A stretch of DNA of 64,000 nucleotides from an uncultured Verrucomicrobia subdivision 3 bacterium. Lineage in GTDB: Bacteria > Verrucomicrobiota > Verrucomicrobiia > Limisphaerales > UBA11358. Below the pieces are notes generated by a model. The model had not been told where the DNA came from. It made no database searches and saw only the letters and a list, made by a program, of their open reading frames with translations. The position numbers and the translations under genes were made by a program. Of this stretch, positions 44,781 through 54,402 are shown piece by piece (position 1 is the stretch's first letter; every line of letters starts with the position of its first letter). Where the stretch lies: assembly GCA_903872345.1 (NCBI GenBank), contig CAIQKM010000201.1, positions 1 through 64,000 of the forward strand. The letters are read 5' to 3'.

Positions 44781-47371
44781 TACTTCGTAATTTTGGCCTG
44801 CACGAGTCCGAAATCAATGTACTGCTCGCCACCGGTATTGCGGCAATGAACGGCAATTACATTTTTCCCCGGATGAATGGCCGCGCGCCCCCGGCGGTTG
44901 AAGGAGAAATCCTCGTACGAGCCGGTGGCACCGGTGGTTCGCAGCGCGAGCACCCCGTTCATGTAAACCTCGGCATCATCGTCATGATGGAGCCAGCCCA
45001 GCACGTCATCCGACGGACTGCCGGTTAGGGTTACTTCGCGGCGCAGCCAGATGTCGTCGGAGGTCCAATCGGTATGGACGACGGCGGCGGGATTTTGCGT
45101 CCGGCCAAAACCGCTCTTACCTTCAGCCCAGCCGGAGGCGTCGAAATCCACGGCGAACCAATTCGCCGCCGGCGGCTGCGTGGTGTAGCGCCACATCGCC
45201 GGTTGCGTGTCCGCCGCCGGCACCAGAGCCGAGAAACCGGGCAGCTTGGGCATGGGCGCCCAGCCGGCGGCTTTGGTCTGATCGCGACCGGCATATTTTT
45301 GCCAGAGCGGTTTGTCGTACAACATCCGCATGAAAGCACCCCCCACTACCGGCCGGGCATCGAAGCCCACCCGCCGGCCGGATTTGGTCTCATACCAGTC
45401 GGTCATCGGCGTGCGATCCGGCGTGTGGTTCAGGAAATGCACGACTGGTGCAACCAGCGCCTCGAAATCATCGCGATTCTCGGTGAGGGTTGCGGTCCAG
45501 GTGATCCAGTCGAGCTTCGTGTATTCCTTCCGGTCATCCAGCGGCAGGCCGAATTCGTTCTGCCTCTTCTTATAAAAGTCCATTTCCTTGCGCGCTACTT
45601 CCGCCGGAAACAGATTCAAACCGAGCACACGATCCCAGACGAGGTTGTACTTCTGGCTCCAGGAGCCGGGCTTGTTGAAGGCGAGACGATAGTGATCGCC
45701 ATCATCCGCCGCCGCGACCCAGCGGCGGGCGCAGTCGCGGGCCAGCGCGTAATACTCGCCGGCCTTGGCCTGGTCGCCGTGCATTTCACAGAGTTCGGCG
45801 AAGGCGCCGAGTCCACAAATCGCCTTCGCGCTCAGGTTCACGTTATGCGCCAGGTGACCGGCGAAATCATCGGTACACAGTTGCTTCTCCGGATCAAAGC
45901 CCTTGTCCTTGAGATAATTTGCCCACTGTTCCAGTTGTTTCCAGTAGAGTCCGGCAAAATTCGCGTTGCCCTCGCTCTCCGCCACGGCGGCGAACAGGCA
46001 CAGCAGGTTACCGCTTTCCTCGACCGGCATCTGGTTGTTCACGCCGTGCTCACCGTCGCCATAAACCTGGCCATTCGCCTTCGGATAAGTGCCCAAATCA
46101 TGCGGCGCGAAGGGAAATTTCCACCGGTCGCTCGCCGCGTAATTCATAAACGGCACGATAAAGGATTTTGCCAGCGTGGGGTTAAACAGCATGAATTGCG
46201 GCGACATCGGGTAAAACACGTCCGACGTGCTGATACAGCCGTTGGAATGGTTCTCTTTGCAGAACTGGAGCGGCTGGCCATTGTCATCCGCCACAAACTT
46301 TCCGGCGGCAAAGCATTGGCGATACGCCAGCGAACCGAGCCGGGCGTAGTTTTCGCCGCCCACGCTTTGCAGGTCGGCGATCAGTTCCGCATCAAACGCC
46401 ACGCAGCGCTTGAGCAGCGCGGGGTAATCATGCGCCGCCGCCTTTAGCAGATCGGCCGCTTCCCAGCCGTTGCGCCGCCAGTAGGGACGCAGATTTTTCC
46501 GCATGTACTGAATGGAATACAGATCGTCATAAGCCAGCATCACCCAGGCGGAGTCGGCCTTGGAAGCCGTGCAATCCAACCCCGTGGCGAAGGCGATTAC
46601 CGCATCGTTGCGGTCATTATTTGATAACGCCGCCGCCACGCCGGGCGCCGGCAGTTTGCCATCACTCAAAAATCCAGCCCGCGTGGCGGCCGCCGTGTTG
46701 GCGGTGACGCTCCCCTTGCTCCCGCCGGGCAATGCGAGGTAGAAGTAACCCCAGTCAATCCGCAGATCGTCCCCGCGCTTTTGCAGCACCGGCTGTTCCA
46801 CTGTGCCCACGCGCCAGGCTTTGATCTTGCCGGCCTTGGCTGGCTCAAACGTCACCGGCTGGTCCGGCGTGTTGCAGGCGATGGAACCATGCACATCCAG
46901 ATACGCCGCCACTTTGTGCTCGGCCGCATCCGTCGAGCTCGCGTCCCACGTCAGATAGGTGACCGGCCGTGCCAGCACGTCCAGATCCTCCGGCAGATCC
47001 GCCGTCAGAAAAGTAAGCGTTAGATGAACACCCTGGCCCTCAAAGCTGTAAATGGTGCGCGTGGGCAGCACTTCCAAAGCGGTTTGCGGCAGCGCCGGCA
47101 CATCAGCCGGCTCCGCGCCCATGAGACGGAAATTTTTGCCGTCTATCTTCACCAACCCGGCCAGCGGACAGGCCTTGCCGGTCCAATGCGTTGTGCCGGT
47201 ATCGGTCAATTTGTCGGCCGGCGACCAGATGCTAAAGTAAGGATCGCAGGCCACCAGCGGAACCGCCGGCGGACGGAAAGTCTCGGCTTGAAGCGAAATG
47301 ATCCCGGCGGTGAAAAGCAGGACGGCGCACAGGCCGAAAAATTGTGATTTTGCGAAGATTTTATGCTTCAT
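44780..47371 (-). CDS. DUF5127/DUF4965/DUF1793 (glutaminase A-like) protein, second copy
   Basis: 863 residues with the same architecture as 12707-15307: signal peptide (FGLCAVLLFTAGIISLQA), FRPPAVPLVACDPYFSIWS, DDLRIDWGYFYLALPG, DVFYPMSPQFMLFNPTLAK, ESGNLLCLFAAVAE and SQKYNLVWDRVLGLNLFP. The C-terminal HDED-type module (about 718-863) reads HHDDDAEVYMNGVLAL and CRNTGGEQYIDFGLV. The two copies are collinear and clearly paralogous. First gene of the operon with sulfatase and GH92, divergent from the second sulfatase across a 185-bp promoter region that lacks the operator dyad. Activity unknown; context suggests a glycosidase or glycan-processing role. Confidence 0.85.
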   Translation of the reverse strand: MKHKIFAKSQFFGLCAVLLFTAGIISLQAETFRPPAVPLVACDPYFSIWSPADKLTDTGTTHWTGKACPLAGLVKIDGKNFRLMGAEPADVPALPQTALEVLPTRTIYSFEGQGVHLTLTFLTADLPEDLDVLARPVTYLTWDASSTDAAEHKVAAYLDVHGSIACNTPDQPVTFEPAKAGKIKAWRVGTVEQPVLQKRGDDLRIDWGYFYLALPGGSKGSVTANTAAATRAGFLSDGKLPAPGVAAALSNNDRNDAVIAFATGLDCTASKADSAWVMLAYDDLYSIQYMRKNLRPYWRRNGWEAADLLKAAAHDYPALLKRCVAFDAELIADLQSVGGENYARLGSLAYRQCFAAGKFVADDNGQPLQFCKENHSNGCISTSDVFYPMSPQFMLFNPTLAKSFIVPFMNYAASDRWKFPFAPHDLGTYPKANGQVYGDGEHGVNNQMPVEESGNLLCLFAAVAESEGNANFAGLYWKQLEQWANYLKDKGFDPEKQLCTDDFAGHLAHNVNLSAKAICGLGAFAELCEMHGDQAKAGEYYALARDCARRWVAAADDGDHYRLAFNKPGSWSQKYNLVWDRVLGLNLFPAEVARKEMDFYKKRQNEFGLPLDDRKEYTKLDWITWTATLTENRDDFEALVAPVVHFLNHTPDRTPMTDWYETKSGRRVGFDARPVVGGAFMRMLYDKPLWQKYAGRDQTKAAGWAPMPKLPGFSALVPAADTQPAMWRYTTQPPAANWFAVDFDASGWAEGKSGFGRTQNPAAVVHTDWTSDDIWLRREVTLTGSPSDDVLGWLHHDDDAEVYMNGVLALRTTGATGSYEDFSFNRRGRAAIHPGKNVIAVHCRNTGGEQYIDFGLVQAKITK

Positions 47372-47555
47372 ATGGCAGTCAGTTTGGTAATGGCAATCGG
47401 CAGTGCGTTGGTTGCCTTGATTTATACCGGCCAGACCGATGATATTCGAGCAGATAAAGCTCCCGGAATGCTAATTTTACGAAATGATTCATTCGGTTTT
47501 TGCGGTTTGGAAGATTGAGTGTCCGGCAGATCCGGTTTACCCTTGGCAATCATCT

Positions 47556-49304
47556 ATGTTTCCGAAACCCATTAATGGATTCTTGCCAATCTGGCGGTGG
47601 CTTTCGATTCTGTTTTTGGCCAGCCTCCCCGCCGCCAACAGCCACGCCGCCAAAACGAATGAACCGCCGCCCAACATTGTGGTGATTCTCGCCGACGATC
47701 TCGGTTTCTCCGACCTCGGCTGCTTTGGTTCGGAAATTGCCACTCCCAATCTGGACCGCATGGCGGGCGAAGGCTTGCGGCTGACCCAGTTTTACACCAC
47801 CCCGCGCTGCTGTCCCTCCCGCGCCGCCCTGCTCACCGGCCTGTATCCGCAGCAGGCCGGCATTGGCAACATGATGGAAGACCGCGGCGTTCCCGGCTAT
47901 CGCGGCGAACTGAACCGGAACTGCCTCACCATTGCCGAGGAATTGCGCCGGGTGGATTACCACACCGCCATGGTTGGCAAATGGCATCTGAGCCACATTC
48001 ACTTCGACGGGAAAATGCAGTTGAACTTTCAGTCCACCGAGCCGTTCTGGGACACCAAAGAGAGTTGGCCGCTTCAGCGCGGATTCGAGGATTACTTTGG
48101 CACCATCCACGGGGTGACCAGCTATTTCGACCCGTTTTCACTCGTGCGCGGCAACACCCCCATCCGCGCGCCCGGCACCAATTTTTATTACACGGACGCG
48201 ATTACGGAACACGCCGTGGCCGATATCCACCGGCTGGCCGGCACCGGAAAACCTTTTTTCCTCTATGTGGCCTATACCGCGCCACACTGGCCGTTGCAGG
48301 CGCCCGAAGCCGACATTGCCCGCTACCGCCGGCAGTATCTGGCCGGCTGGGACACGATTCGCAGCAACCGTTATCAGCGGCAAATTCAGCTCGGGTTGAT
48401 TGATAAAAACTGGCCGCTGTCGCCGCGTGATGCCCGCGTGTCCGACTGGAGCCGGGTGGCGGACAAAGCCTGGGAAGCCAACCGGATGGCCACCTATGCC
48501 GCCATGGTCGGCCACCTGGATGACGGCGTGGGACATATTCTCGCCGGGCTTAAAGCCGCCGGGGTCGATCAAAACACGCTGGTGATCTTCTTCTCCGATA
48601 ACGGTGCCTGCGCCGAAGTGGTTGAGCCCGGCTGGTACGACATTCCCAGCCAGACGCGCGCCGGTCGCGCGATCGCCGTGGGCAATGGCAATCATGCCGC
48701 CTTCGCCGGTCCGGACACCGTCTGGCAAAGCTACGGCGTGCCGTGGGCCAACGTCAGCGACACGCCGTTTCTGCTCTACAAACATTTCACGCACGAAGGG
48801 GGCATCGCCTCGCCCTTCATTGCGCGCTGGCCGGCGGTGATCAAATCCGCCGGCGGCATTTCCGGTCAGGTGGGCCATGTTACGGACATCATGGCCACCG
48901 TCGTGGACATCGCCGGAGCCAAACATCCGGTTACGTACGAAGGCCACACCATCCAACCGCTGGAAGGCACCAGCTTGCTCCCCATTTTCGCGGGTCGGGA
49001 ACGAGCGCATCCGTCCCCGATCTTCTGGGAGCATGAAGGCAACCGCGCCGTGCGACTGGCGCAATGGAAACTGGTGGCCCGCGCCGGTCAGCCCTGGGAA
49101 CTGTACGACACCGCGGCCGATCGCACCGAACAAAACAATCTGGCGGCCACTCATCCGGAAAAAATTAGCGAACTATCGGCGCTCTACGATGCCTGGGCCA
49201 AACGCTGCCACGTGCTGCCGTTCAACGCGTTGCCGCAGGAACGTCCAATCACCCCTGCCGAAGATTCAAACACCACGTCCGAGAAGGTTTATCATGAGGA
49301 CTGA
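47556..49304 (+). CDS. Sulfatase, S1 family, second copy
   Basis: 582 residues from ATG 47556, which yields the signal WLSILFLASLPAANSHA; an in-frame ATG at 47484 would put 24 residues before it. Active-site motifs: NIVVILADDLGFSDLG, formylglycine motif CCPSR (Cys85) in PRCCPSRAALLTGLYPQQAG, VGKWHLSH, APHWPLQAP and IFFSDNGACAEV. It shares the general fold and C-terminal features (KHFTHEGGIASPFIARWPA; FWEHEGNRAVRLAQWKLV) with the sulfatase at 43146 but differs in the middle, so it probably acts on a different sulfate position or sugar. Followed after 101 bp by the DUF2961/GH172 gene. Confidence 0.92.
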   Translation: MFPKPINGFLPIWRWLSILFLASLPAANSHAAKTNEPPPNIVVILADDLGFSDLGCFGSEIATPNLDRMAGEGLRLTQFYTTPRCCPSRAALLTGLYPQQAGIGNMMEDRGVPGYRGELNRNCLTIAEELRRVDYHTAMVGKWHLSHIHFDGKMQLNFQSTEPFWDTKESWPLQRGFEDYFGTIHGVTSYFDPFSLVRGNTPIRAPGTNFYYTDAITEHAVADIHRLAGTGKPFFLYVAYTAPHWPLQAPEADIARYRRQYLAGWDTIRSNRYQRQIQLGLIDKNWPLSPRDARVSDWSRVADKAWEANRMATYAAMVGHLDDGVGHILAGLKAAGVDQNTLVIFFSDNGACAEVVEPGWYDIPSQTRAGRAIAVGNGNHAAFAGPDTVWQSYGVPWANVSDTPFLLYKHFTHEGGIASPFIARWPAVIKSAGGISGQVGHVTDIMATVVDIAGAKHPVTYEGHTIQPLEGTSLLPIFAGRERAHPSPIFWEHEGNRAVRLAQWKLVARAGQPWELYDTAADRTEQNNLAATHPEKISELSALYDAWAKRCHVLPFNALPQERPITPAEDSNTTSEKVYHED

Positions 49305-49405
49305 ATCGACGCGCCGCCCCGCAGGGTTCTGCCCGGGCCGCCGACCACCAATTCGACCGCCTCTTTAAAAACCCAAAACCAAGCCATCCTTGCACCTCCT
49401 AACTT

Positions 49406-50404
49406 ATGAAACGCATTTACTGTCTGCTCCTGGCGCTTTGCCTGCCGGCGGCGCTGTCGGCGACCGCGCAAAAGTCGGCCATCGAAGCCGATCGCTCCTT
49501 GAAAACCTTCGGCACGGCCGGCAAGGAACAGACGCCGCTCAGCGCCGACAAGGAGGCGGAATTGTTCCATCATGAAGGCAAGGGCTGCCTGACGCACATG
49601 TGGTTCGGCGGCGGCTGGAAGGGGTGCGAAGACACGCGCATTCGCATCTACGTGGATGGCGAAACCAACGCTTCCATTGACATGGCCTTGTATCTCGGCC
49701 ACGGCATTGGATTTGGGGACGAATTTGCCCCGTGGGGCGTCGCCCGCATCGGCAAGATTGGCACCGGCGCCAATGTTTATAACACCTACCGGATTCCGTT
49801 CGGCAAAAGCATCCGCGTGACCGGGCAGCTCGGACCGGCGGCTGCGGGACATCCGCTGTTCTGGTGGATCATTCGCGGCACCGAGAATTTGCCCGTGGAG
49901 CTGGGCGGCGTGCGCCTGCCGGACAAGGCCCGCCTGCATCTCTACAGGCTGGAAAATTACACGGCCCAACCCTTGGAGGAATTCCCGTTATGCGATGTGA
50001 AAGGTGACGGCGCACTGTATCAGGTGACCATGGCCGCGAAAGGATTGCGCACGCTGCCGGACGCCGGCCAGCGGTGGCGCGACCTGAGTTTCATGGAGGG
50101 CTGCCTGCGGGCCTACCTTGGCGGCGCGAAGGAGCCGCTGTTTCTGTCCTCCGGTTTGGAGGATTATTTTCTCGGCACCTACTACTTCAACAAGGGCCGT
50201 TATGCGAACCCCGTGGCCGGGCTGACGCATTTTGACGTCGCGGCCAATGAATTTTCCGCGTACCGTTTTCACGAGGACGACCCCGTGTTTTTTCAGAAGG
50301 GCCTGCGCCTAACCGGCCGGTGCGGGGAAAAAATTGGCGGCCATATTTTCCATGATGCACCGCCGGCGCGGTACACCACCTACGTCTGGCTTTACCAGTG
50401 GTAA
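49406..50404 (+). CDS. DUF2961 / GH172-family protein
   Basis: 332 residues with signal MKRIYCLLLALCLPAALSATAQ. DUF2961 proteins founded GH172, which includes difructose-anhydride synthase/hydrolase and exo-D-arabinofuranosidase activities. The recognisable motif is LSSGLEDYFLGTYYFNKG, whose Glu is the expected nucleophile, followed by EFSAYRFHEDDPVFFQ, with the second acidic residue. At 332 residues it is near the usual single-domain size. Probable periplasmic or secreted furanosidase for an arabinofuranose- or fructofuranose-like substituent; the sugar is undetermined. It ends 11 bp from the convergent GH106-like gene. Confidence 0.83.
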   Translation: MKRIYCLLLALCLPAALSATAQKSAIEADRSLKTFGTAGKEQTPLSADKEAELFHHEGKGCLTHMWFGGGWKGCEDTRIRIYVDGETNASIDMALYLGHGIGFGDEFAPWGVARIGKIGTGANVYNTYRIPFGKSIRVTGQLGPAAAGHPLFWWIIRGTENLPVELGGVRLPDKARLHLYRLENYTAQPLEEFPLCDVKGDGALYQVTMAAKGLRTLPDAGQRWRDLSFMEGCLRAYLGGAKEPLFLSSGLEDYFLGTYYFNKGRYANPVAGLTHFDVAANEFSAYRFHEDDPVFFQKGLRLTGRCGEKIGGHIFHDAPPARYTTYVWLYQW

Positions 50405-50415
50405 AGCCGGCAAGC

Positions 50416-53400
50416 TCATTCGTGAGCGGCGTTCAGAATGGTCACCGGCCCCAGCAAGCCCGACAGAAGCAATGGCGAATGGCTGTTAAAGGGGTTCCGA
50501 CTGACCCAGGTAAACCGCTTTTCGGGCGGCAACGTTTGATCACCGATGAGCCGGTTCGGCCACAGGTTGGCCACCTCGATTTCCAAGTGATTGTCCCCGG
50601 CCTGAATGGCATCGCTGATATTGACGCGCCAGGGATAACACCAGACCACACCAAGGTCGCGTCCATTCAACCGCACACGCGCCAAATTCTTCACCACTCC
50701 CAAGTCCAGATAATATTTGCCTCCGGGGGTGATGGCTGCCGGCGACACGGAGATGGTTTTCCGATAGACCGCCTTGCCGGAGTAATATTTTATCCCCGGC
50801 TCCGCGCGACCGGTCCAATCCACCAGCGAATCAAACGTCACGGCTTCCGGCCCGCCCCAGCGGGGATCAAAACTCACCTCCCACGGACCGGTCACCGGCT
50901 GGCCACCACCCAAAACCAGCCAATCATTCTCCGGCGTCCGGTTGGTAAAGCTGTTGCCAGCTTCCGAATATTCCACCCGCAGCTCCTTGACATGGCCAAA
51001 GGCGGGATCCCGGCCAAACTGGTCGCTGTTGGCGATTAAACCAAGCCGCCCGTCGTGCACTTGCGCCGCGACCAAGGCGGTCACATCCATTTCGGCAAAC
51101 CCATCCACGGCGGCATAAACGGCTCTTTGAATTTGCAATCCACCTGCCGGTGCCTCCGCCGGTTCCAGCGCTTTCAGTTCGGGGAAGTTGACTCCCTTGG
51201 CCACCGGGTTGCTCGCGGTATGCTTCCGGAAAATGACGAACCAGGATTGCTCCGGCGCGAATCGCAGCGGCACGGTGGTGCGCCCGGCCTGGCTGGTAAA
51301 CTGCGGCAAATCGCGCGTCTCGCCGGTCAATGGATCAAATAATTCCGGCTGACGCCCGCTCACGCGGAAGGTGCAGTCGGCCGACACGGTTTTGTCTTCC
51401 CGGTTGGCCAGAAAGTAAATCTCGGCGTCACCGTCATGCCGGTGAGTAAACCGGATTGGCCCGTCGGCCGCAAAATCCGGCGGCGTGTCCATGCGCGCCA
51501 AAAGATTGGTTACGAGGGCGAAATCGCCGTATTGATCCATCGGCTGCCGCTCCGAAATGCGCCAAAGCACGTGGCCTTTGCCCAAGCGGTGCTCCAGCAC
51601 CGACCGGCCGTCGCAATCCCCCCAGATGTCGCGCGCGAGCTGCCGCACTTCCGTATCGCATTCCGGATAATTTTCTAGCCCCGGAGAATGCACCGGCGGT
51701 GGCCCAAAAACTGTGGCCCCGGCGCGCACGAGCTCTTTTATTTTGCGCAACAAACCCGGGGTCATGGCCGCCCGGTCCGGCAAGACCAGCACCCGGTAGG
51801 TGGTGCCGCCCGGGAAAACCAGGTTGCCATTTTTCACCGTGGCGCGTTCGCGCAATGTCTCTGGCGCGCAACCATCGAAATTGTAACCCAAATGGTCCGC
51901 CGGCTTGCCGGTCACGGCGGAGGGCGGCGGACGAAAAACGAAGGGCGCATCCTCGGCGGCCAGGAAGCAGACATCGGCCACGGTCACCCCGCGTTGCAGC
52001 AGGAACTGGCAGCGAGCCAGGTATTCGTGGTAGGCCGGCACCATGTCCCACCAAGTCTGGGTGCGGTCCCAATGGACGCCGTATGAGCCCATCGTCATCC
52101 CCGGCCGATGATTATTTTCGGGCTGCGCCTGAAAGCGGTGAAAATCGAGCCGGTTTACGCCGAGGCAAAACGCCCAGTCACCCTGCCGTTTGAGGGCGGC
52201 GGGATCCGCCTTCCAATCCTCTCCGGGCGCGCTTGTGAAGGCTTCGCCCGCCACCATCGGCCGGCCGCAGGTATGCGCAATGGACGAAGCTTCAAAAACG
52301 CTGAACGCCGAGTCGAAACCCAGATGCCAGAACTCGCACTGCGGCACATCGGCCACCCGGCCCATCGTCAGATCGCCAGCCGGATTCATGTCATAAGGTT
52401 CCAGTGAAAAGGCCAGTCCGTTCCGGTGGGCCAGTTCGGCCAGATGCCCCACGTGGTTGTCCACGGTGAGTTCCTGGGCGGTGTGCCGCAGATCCCACAG
52501 AAAGCGTTCCGTCACGTCACGGCTGCCAACCAACTTGCCCGCCAGCACGGGCAAATAAGGCAACGGATCATAGCCACGGCGCTGACGGAATTCGGCGCGA
52601 AATTGGGGCGACCAGTTTTGCGAGCTCATCTCCCAACTGTCGAAATGCAACATCGTCAGGCCGGCGGTGGGATTGGTGCGTGGACCGATTTTATCCAGCA
52701 ATTTCTGCACGTAGTCGGCGAAATGCGCATCCAGTGCGGCACGATCAAACTTGTCAGTCTCAAACCCCAGACCGGGCAACGGCGAAGGCCGTGTCGTCTG
52801 GCCGGTAAGCGTGCGGCCCAATCGCAGAATCGTCCAGTTACCCGCCGGCACCCGCCAGTCGAGCCGGCCATCGGGAGAGAGGCGGCTAGTTAAATCCCGA
52901 ACATCGCCGGTTTGAATGCATTCCAGCGGGGATGAGGGCGTGTCATCATGCGACGCCGTCAGAAACGGCTTAACGCCCGGACGCGAGGAAAACGGGGCGC
53001 GATAATAGAGCGCCTTTTCATCGAGATCGGGAATGCGGTTCGTCCCGGTCGGCGTGGGAAAGGCCAGGACGGCCTCGTCGCGATAAAACTCCTGCCATTG
53101 CTTTTTGAGCTCCGGCGTCAGGGTGCCCTCGCCAAAATAAGGCTCACGCGGACGCGGCTGCGCCAGCAAACCGGAATAGTTTGCCGGCCCCGTGACATTT
53201 GTTGCGCTGGCAACCAAAACCTGCATTGCCAAGTCTGGCGTAATCCAAGGTCCGCCCGTGCCGCACCAGCCGGGACCGGACCCAAGCGCAATTTGCAGAT
53301 TTCGCTTTTCCGCCTCGTGGAGGGCGGCCACCATCAAATCCTGCCACTCCGGACTCATGAATTTTACCGGCCCGCGCGGTATGCCCAAATCCACTTCCAA

Positions 53401-53664
53401 AAAAATCCCGCCGCCAATGCCCGCCGCTTGCATCGCCGCCAAGTCCGCCGTCATGCCCTCGCGTGTCAAATTGCCGTCCATGAAATACCAATACACCCAC
53501 GGCCGCGCCGAGGCCGGCGGGGCGGCAAACCCTTGATCCAATAAATCCCCGGCGGTGAAACCGCCGCCTTGTACGGTGCCCGGCCTGCAGAGACCGAACA
53601 CCAGGCACAACCAGGCAGCCTGAAACAGCAGATTCCGTTTTCCCCCCATAAAAATGTTGTTCAC
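50416..53664 (-). CDS. GH106-like alpha-L-rhamnosidase family protein
   Basis: 1082 residues: a signal peptide (LLFQAAWLCLVFGLCRPGTVQ) and a long GH106-type catalytic region (FAAPPASARPWVYWYFMDG, GIGGGIFLEVDLG, GSGPGWCGTGGPWIT, MLHFDSWEMSSQNWSP, AEAFTSAPGEDWKADP, GVHWDRTQTWWDMVPAYHEYL). A C-terminal GH2-like beta-sandwich follows (YYLDLGVVKNLARVRLNGRDLGVVWCYPW, GDNHLEIEVANLWPNRLIGD). Acidic residues in SWEMSS and GEAFTS are the candidate catalytic Glu positions. GH106 releases alpha-L-rhamnose; related uncharacterised enzymes may act on other sugars. It is a single-gene unit flanked by a convergent GH172 gene and the repeat-bearing gap at 53665-54402. Confidence 0.85.
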   Translation of the reverse strand: MNNIFMGGKRNLLFQAAWLCLVFGLCRPGTVQGGGFTAGDLLDQGFAAPPASARPWVYWYFMDGNLTREGMTADLAAMQAAGIGGGIFLEVDLGIPRGPVKFMSPEWQDLMVAALHEAEKRNLQIALGSGPGWCGTGGPWITPDLAMQVLVASATNVTGPANYSGLLAQPRPREPYFGEGTLTPELKKQWQEFYRDEAVLAFPTPTGTNRIPDLDEKALYYRAPFSSRPGVKPFLTASHDDTPSSPLECIQTGDVRDLTSRLSPDGRLDWRVPAGNWTILRLGRTLTGQTTRPSPLPGLGFETDKFDRAALDAHFADYVQKLLDKIGPRTNPTAGLTMLHFDSWEMSSQNWSPQFRAEFRQRRGYDPLPYLPVLAGKLVGSRDVTERFLWDLRHTAQELTVDNHVGHLAELAHRNGLAFSLEPYDMNPAGDLTMGRVADVPQCEFWHLGFDSAFSVFEASSIAHTCGRPMVAGEAFTSAPGEDWKADPAALKRQGDWAFCLGVNRLDFHRFQAQPENNHRPGMTMGSYGVHWDRTQTWWDMVPAYHEYLARCQFLLQRGVTVADVCFLAAEDAPFVFRPPPSAVTGKPADHLGYNFDGCAPETLRERATVKNGNLVFPGGTTYRVLVLPDRAAMTPGLLRKIKELVRAGATVFGPPPVHSPGLENYPECDTEVRQLARDIWGDCDGRSVLEHRLGKGHVLWRISERQPMDQYGDFALVTNLLARMDTPPDFAADGPIRFTHRHDGDAEIYFLANREDKTVSADCTFRVSGRQPELFDPLTGETRDLPQFTSQAGRTTVPLRFAPEQSWFVIFRKHTASNPVAKGVNFPELKALEPAEAPAGGLQIQRAVYAAVDGFAEMDVTALVAAQVHDGRLGLIANSDQFGRDPAFGHVKELRVEYSEAGNSFTNRTPENDWLVLGGGQPVTGPWEVSFDPRWGGPEAVTFDSLVDWTGRAEPGIKYYSGKAVYRKTISVSPAAITPGGKYYLDLGVVKNLARVRLNGRDLGVVWCYPWRVNISDAIQAGDNHLEIEVANLWPNRLIGDQTLPPEKRFTWVSRNPFNSHSPLLLSGLLGPVTILNAAHE

Positions 53665-53882
53665 AAGCGCGTCTCCTTATTCAAGCAGAACGGTCCGGTC
53701 AACTCGGCGAGTTTGATGCAATCGCGCCGGTCCATTCCGTTGGTCTGATATAATCTCATGGTTGAGCGGTTAAATTCTGTGAATGCGGGAATGTTGATTG
53801 TTTTGAAGCGCAAAGCAAGAACTTGTCCATACAACGAAATACGCATGAGAGCATAACGCGTGCGATCCGATGAGAAATGACA

Positions 53883-54020
53883 TCAATTGGAATGCCGGGG
53901 AAAACGGATATCCGCCGGGTTGATACCCAGGCGGCGGGAACTGCCCAGCACCGAATAGATCACCGCGCTGCGTTGGCCCGCCTCGGTCTTGGAGGGTACG
54001 AACGCGGTCTTCACGGTCAC
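53883..54020 (-). pseudogene. IS66-type transposase remnant
   Basis: Read on the minus strand from 54020 the frame gives 45 codons including SKTEAGQRSAVIYSVLGSSRRLGINPADI, which matches the conserved C-terminal block of IS66 transposases (usually -S..AG-RSA-IYS-V-S-RR-GI-P--YL-DVL). It ends at a stop at 53883 just where the family would continue, and nothing upstream resembles the rest of the enzyme. It is an inactive fragment in the 740-bp gap between GH106 and the pseudopilin. Confidence 0.65.
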
Positions 54021-54038
54021 TGCCAGTATTCCCACTAC

Positions 54039-54135
54039 GGGCCTATCCTATTCACGACAGTGACCGCAATGAATGGTGTCGTTATATTCAAATTGCCACT
54101 TCAGGTTGTGGTCACTGCCGTCAATAGGATAGCCC
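54039..54135. repeat. Imperfect inverted repeat next to the IS66 remnant
   Basis: The arms 54039-54065 and 54110-54135 are about 26-27 bases, imperfect inverted repeats sharing CTATCCTATT and CAGTGACC. The 44 bases between are AT-richer than the surroundings. It may be the ends of a small mobile element or a structured intergenic repeat. The rest of the gap (54136-54402) has no convincing gene; a 7-bp GC hairpin (GCTCGCC/GGCGAGC) at 54369-54387 follows the pseudopilin stop without a T-run. Confidence 0.5.
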
Positions 54136-54402
54136 TGTCCCACTAATCCGATAGGTGCCCGGAAAATCTTTGGGGACAGTGTTGACTATCTGTCCAACAT
54201 GACGAACCCAGCTACTGTGAACGTCGCTCCCGATCCGCTGTTGATAAATTATGGCACGTTGCTTTCCGTGCAATTTCAGAAAAGTCAGGCTCAACTGTCG
54301 ATACAGGGCGAAATTCGCACTGGCTCAGAATGGCTGCGCTCCAATTTCGTTGAGTTTACCGGCAGACAGCTCGCCTTCAGGGCGAGCCGGAATGCCACCG
54401 GC

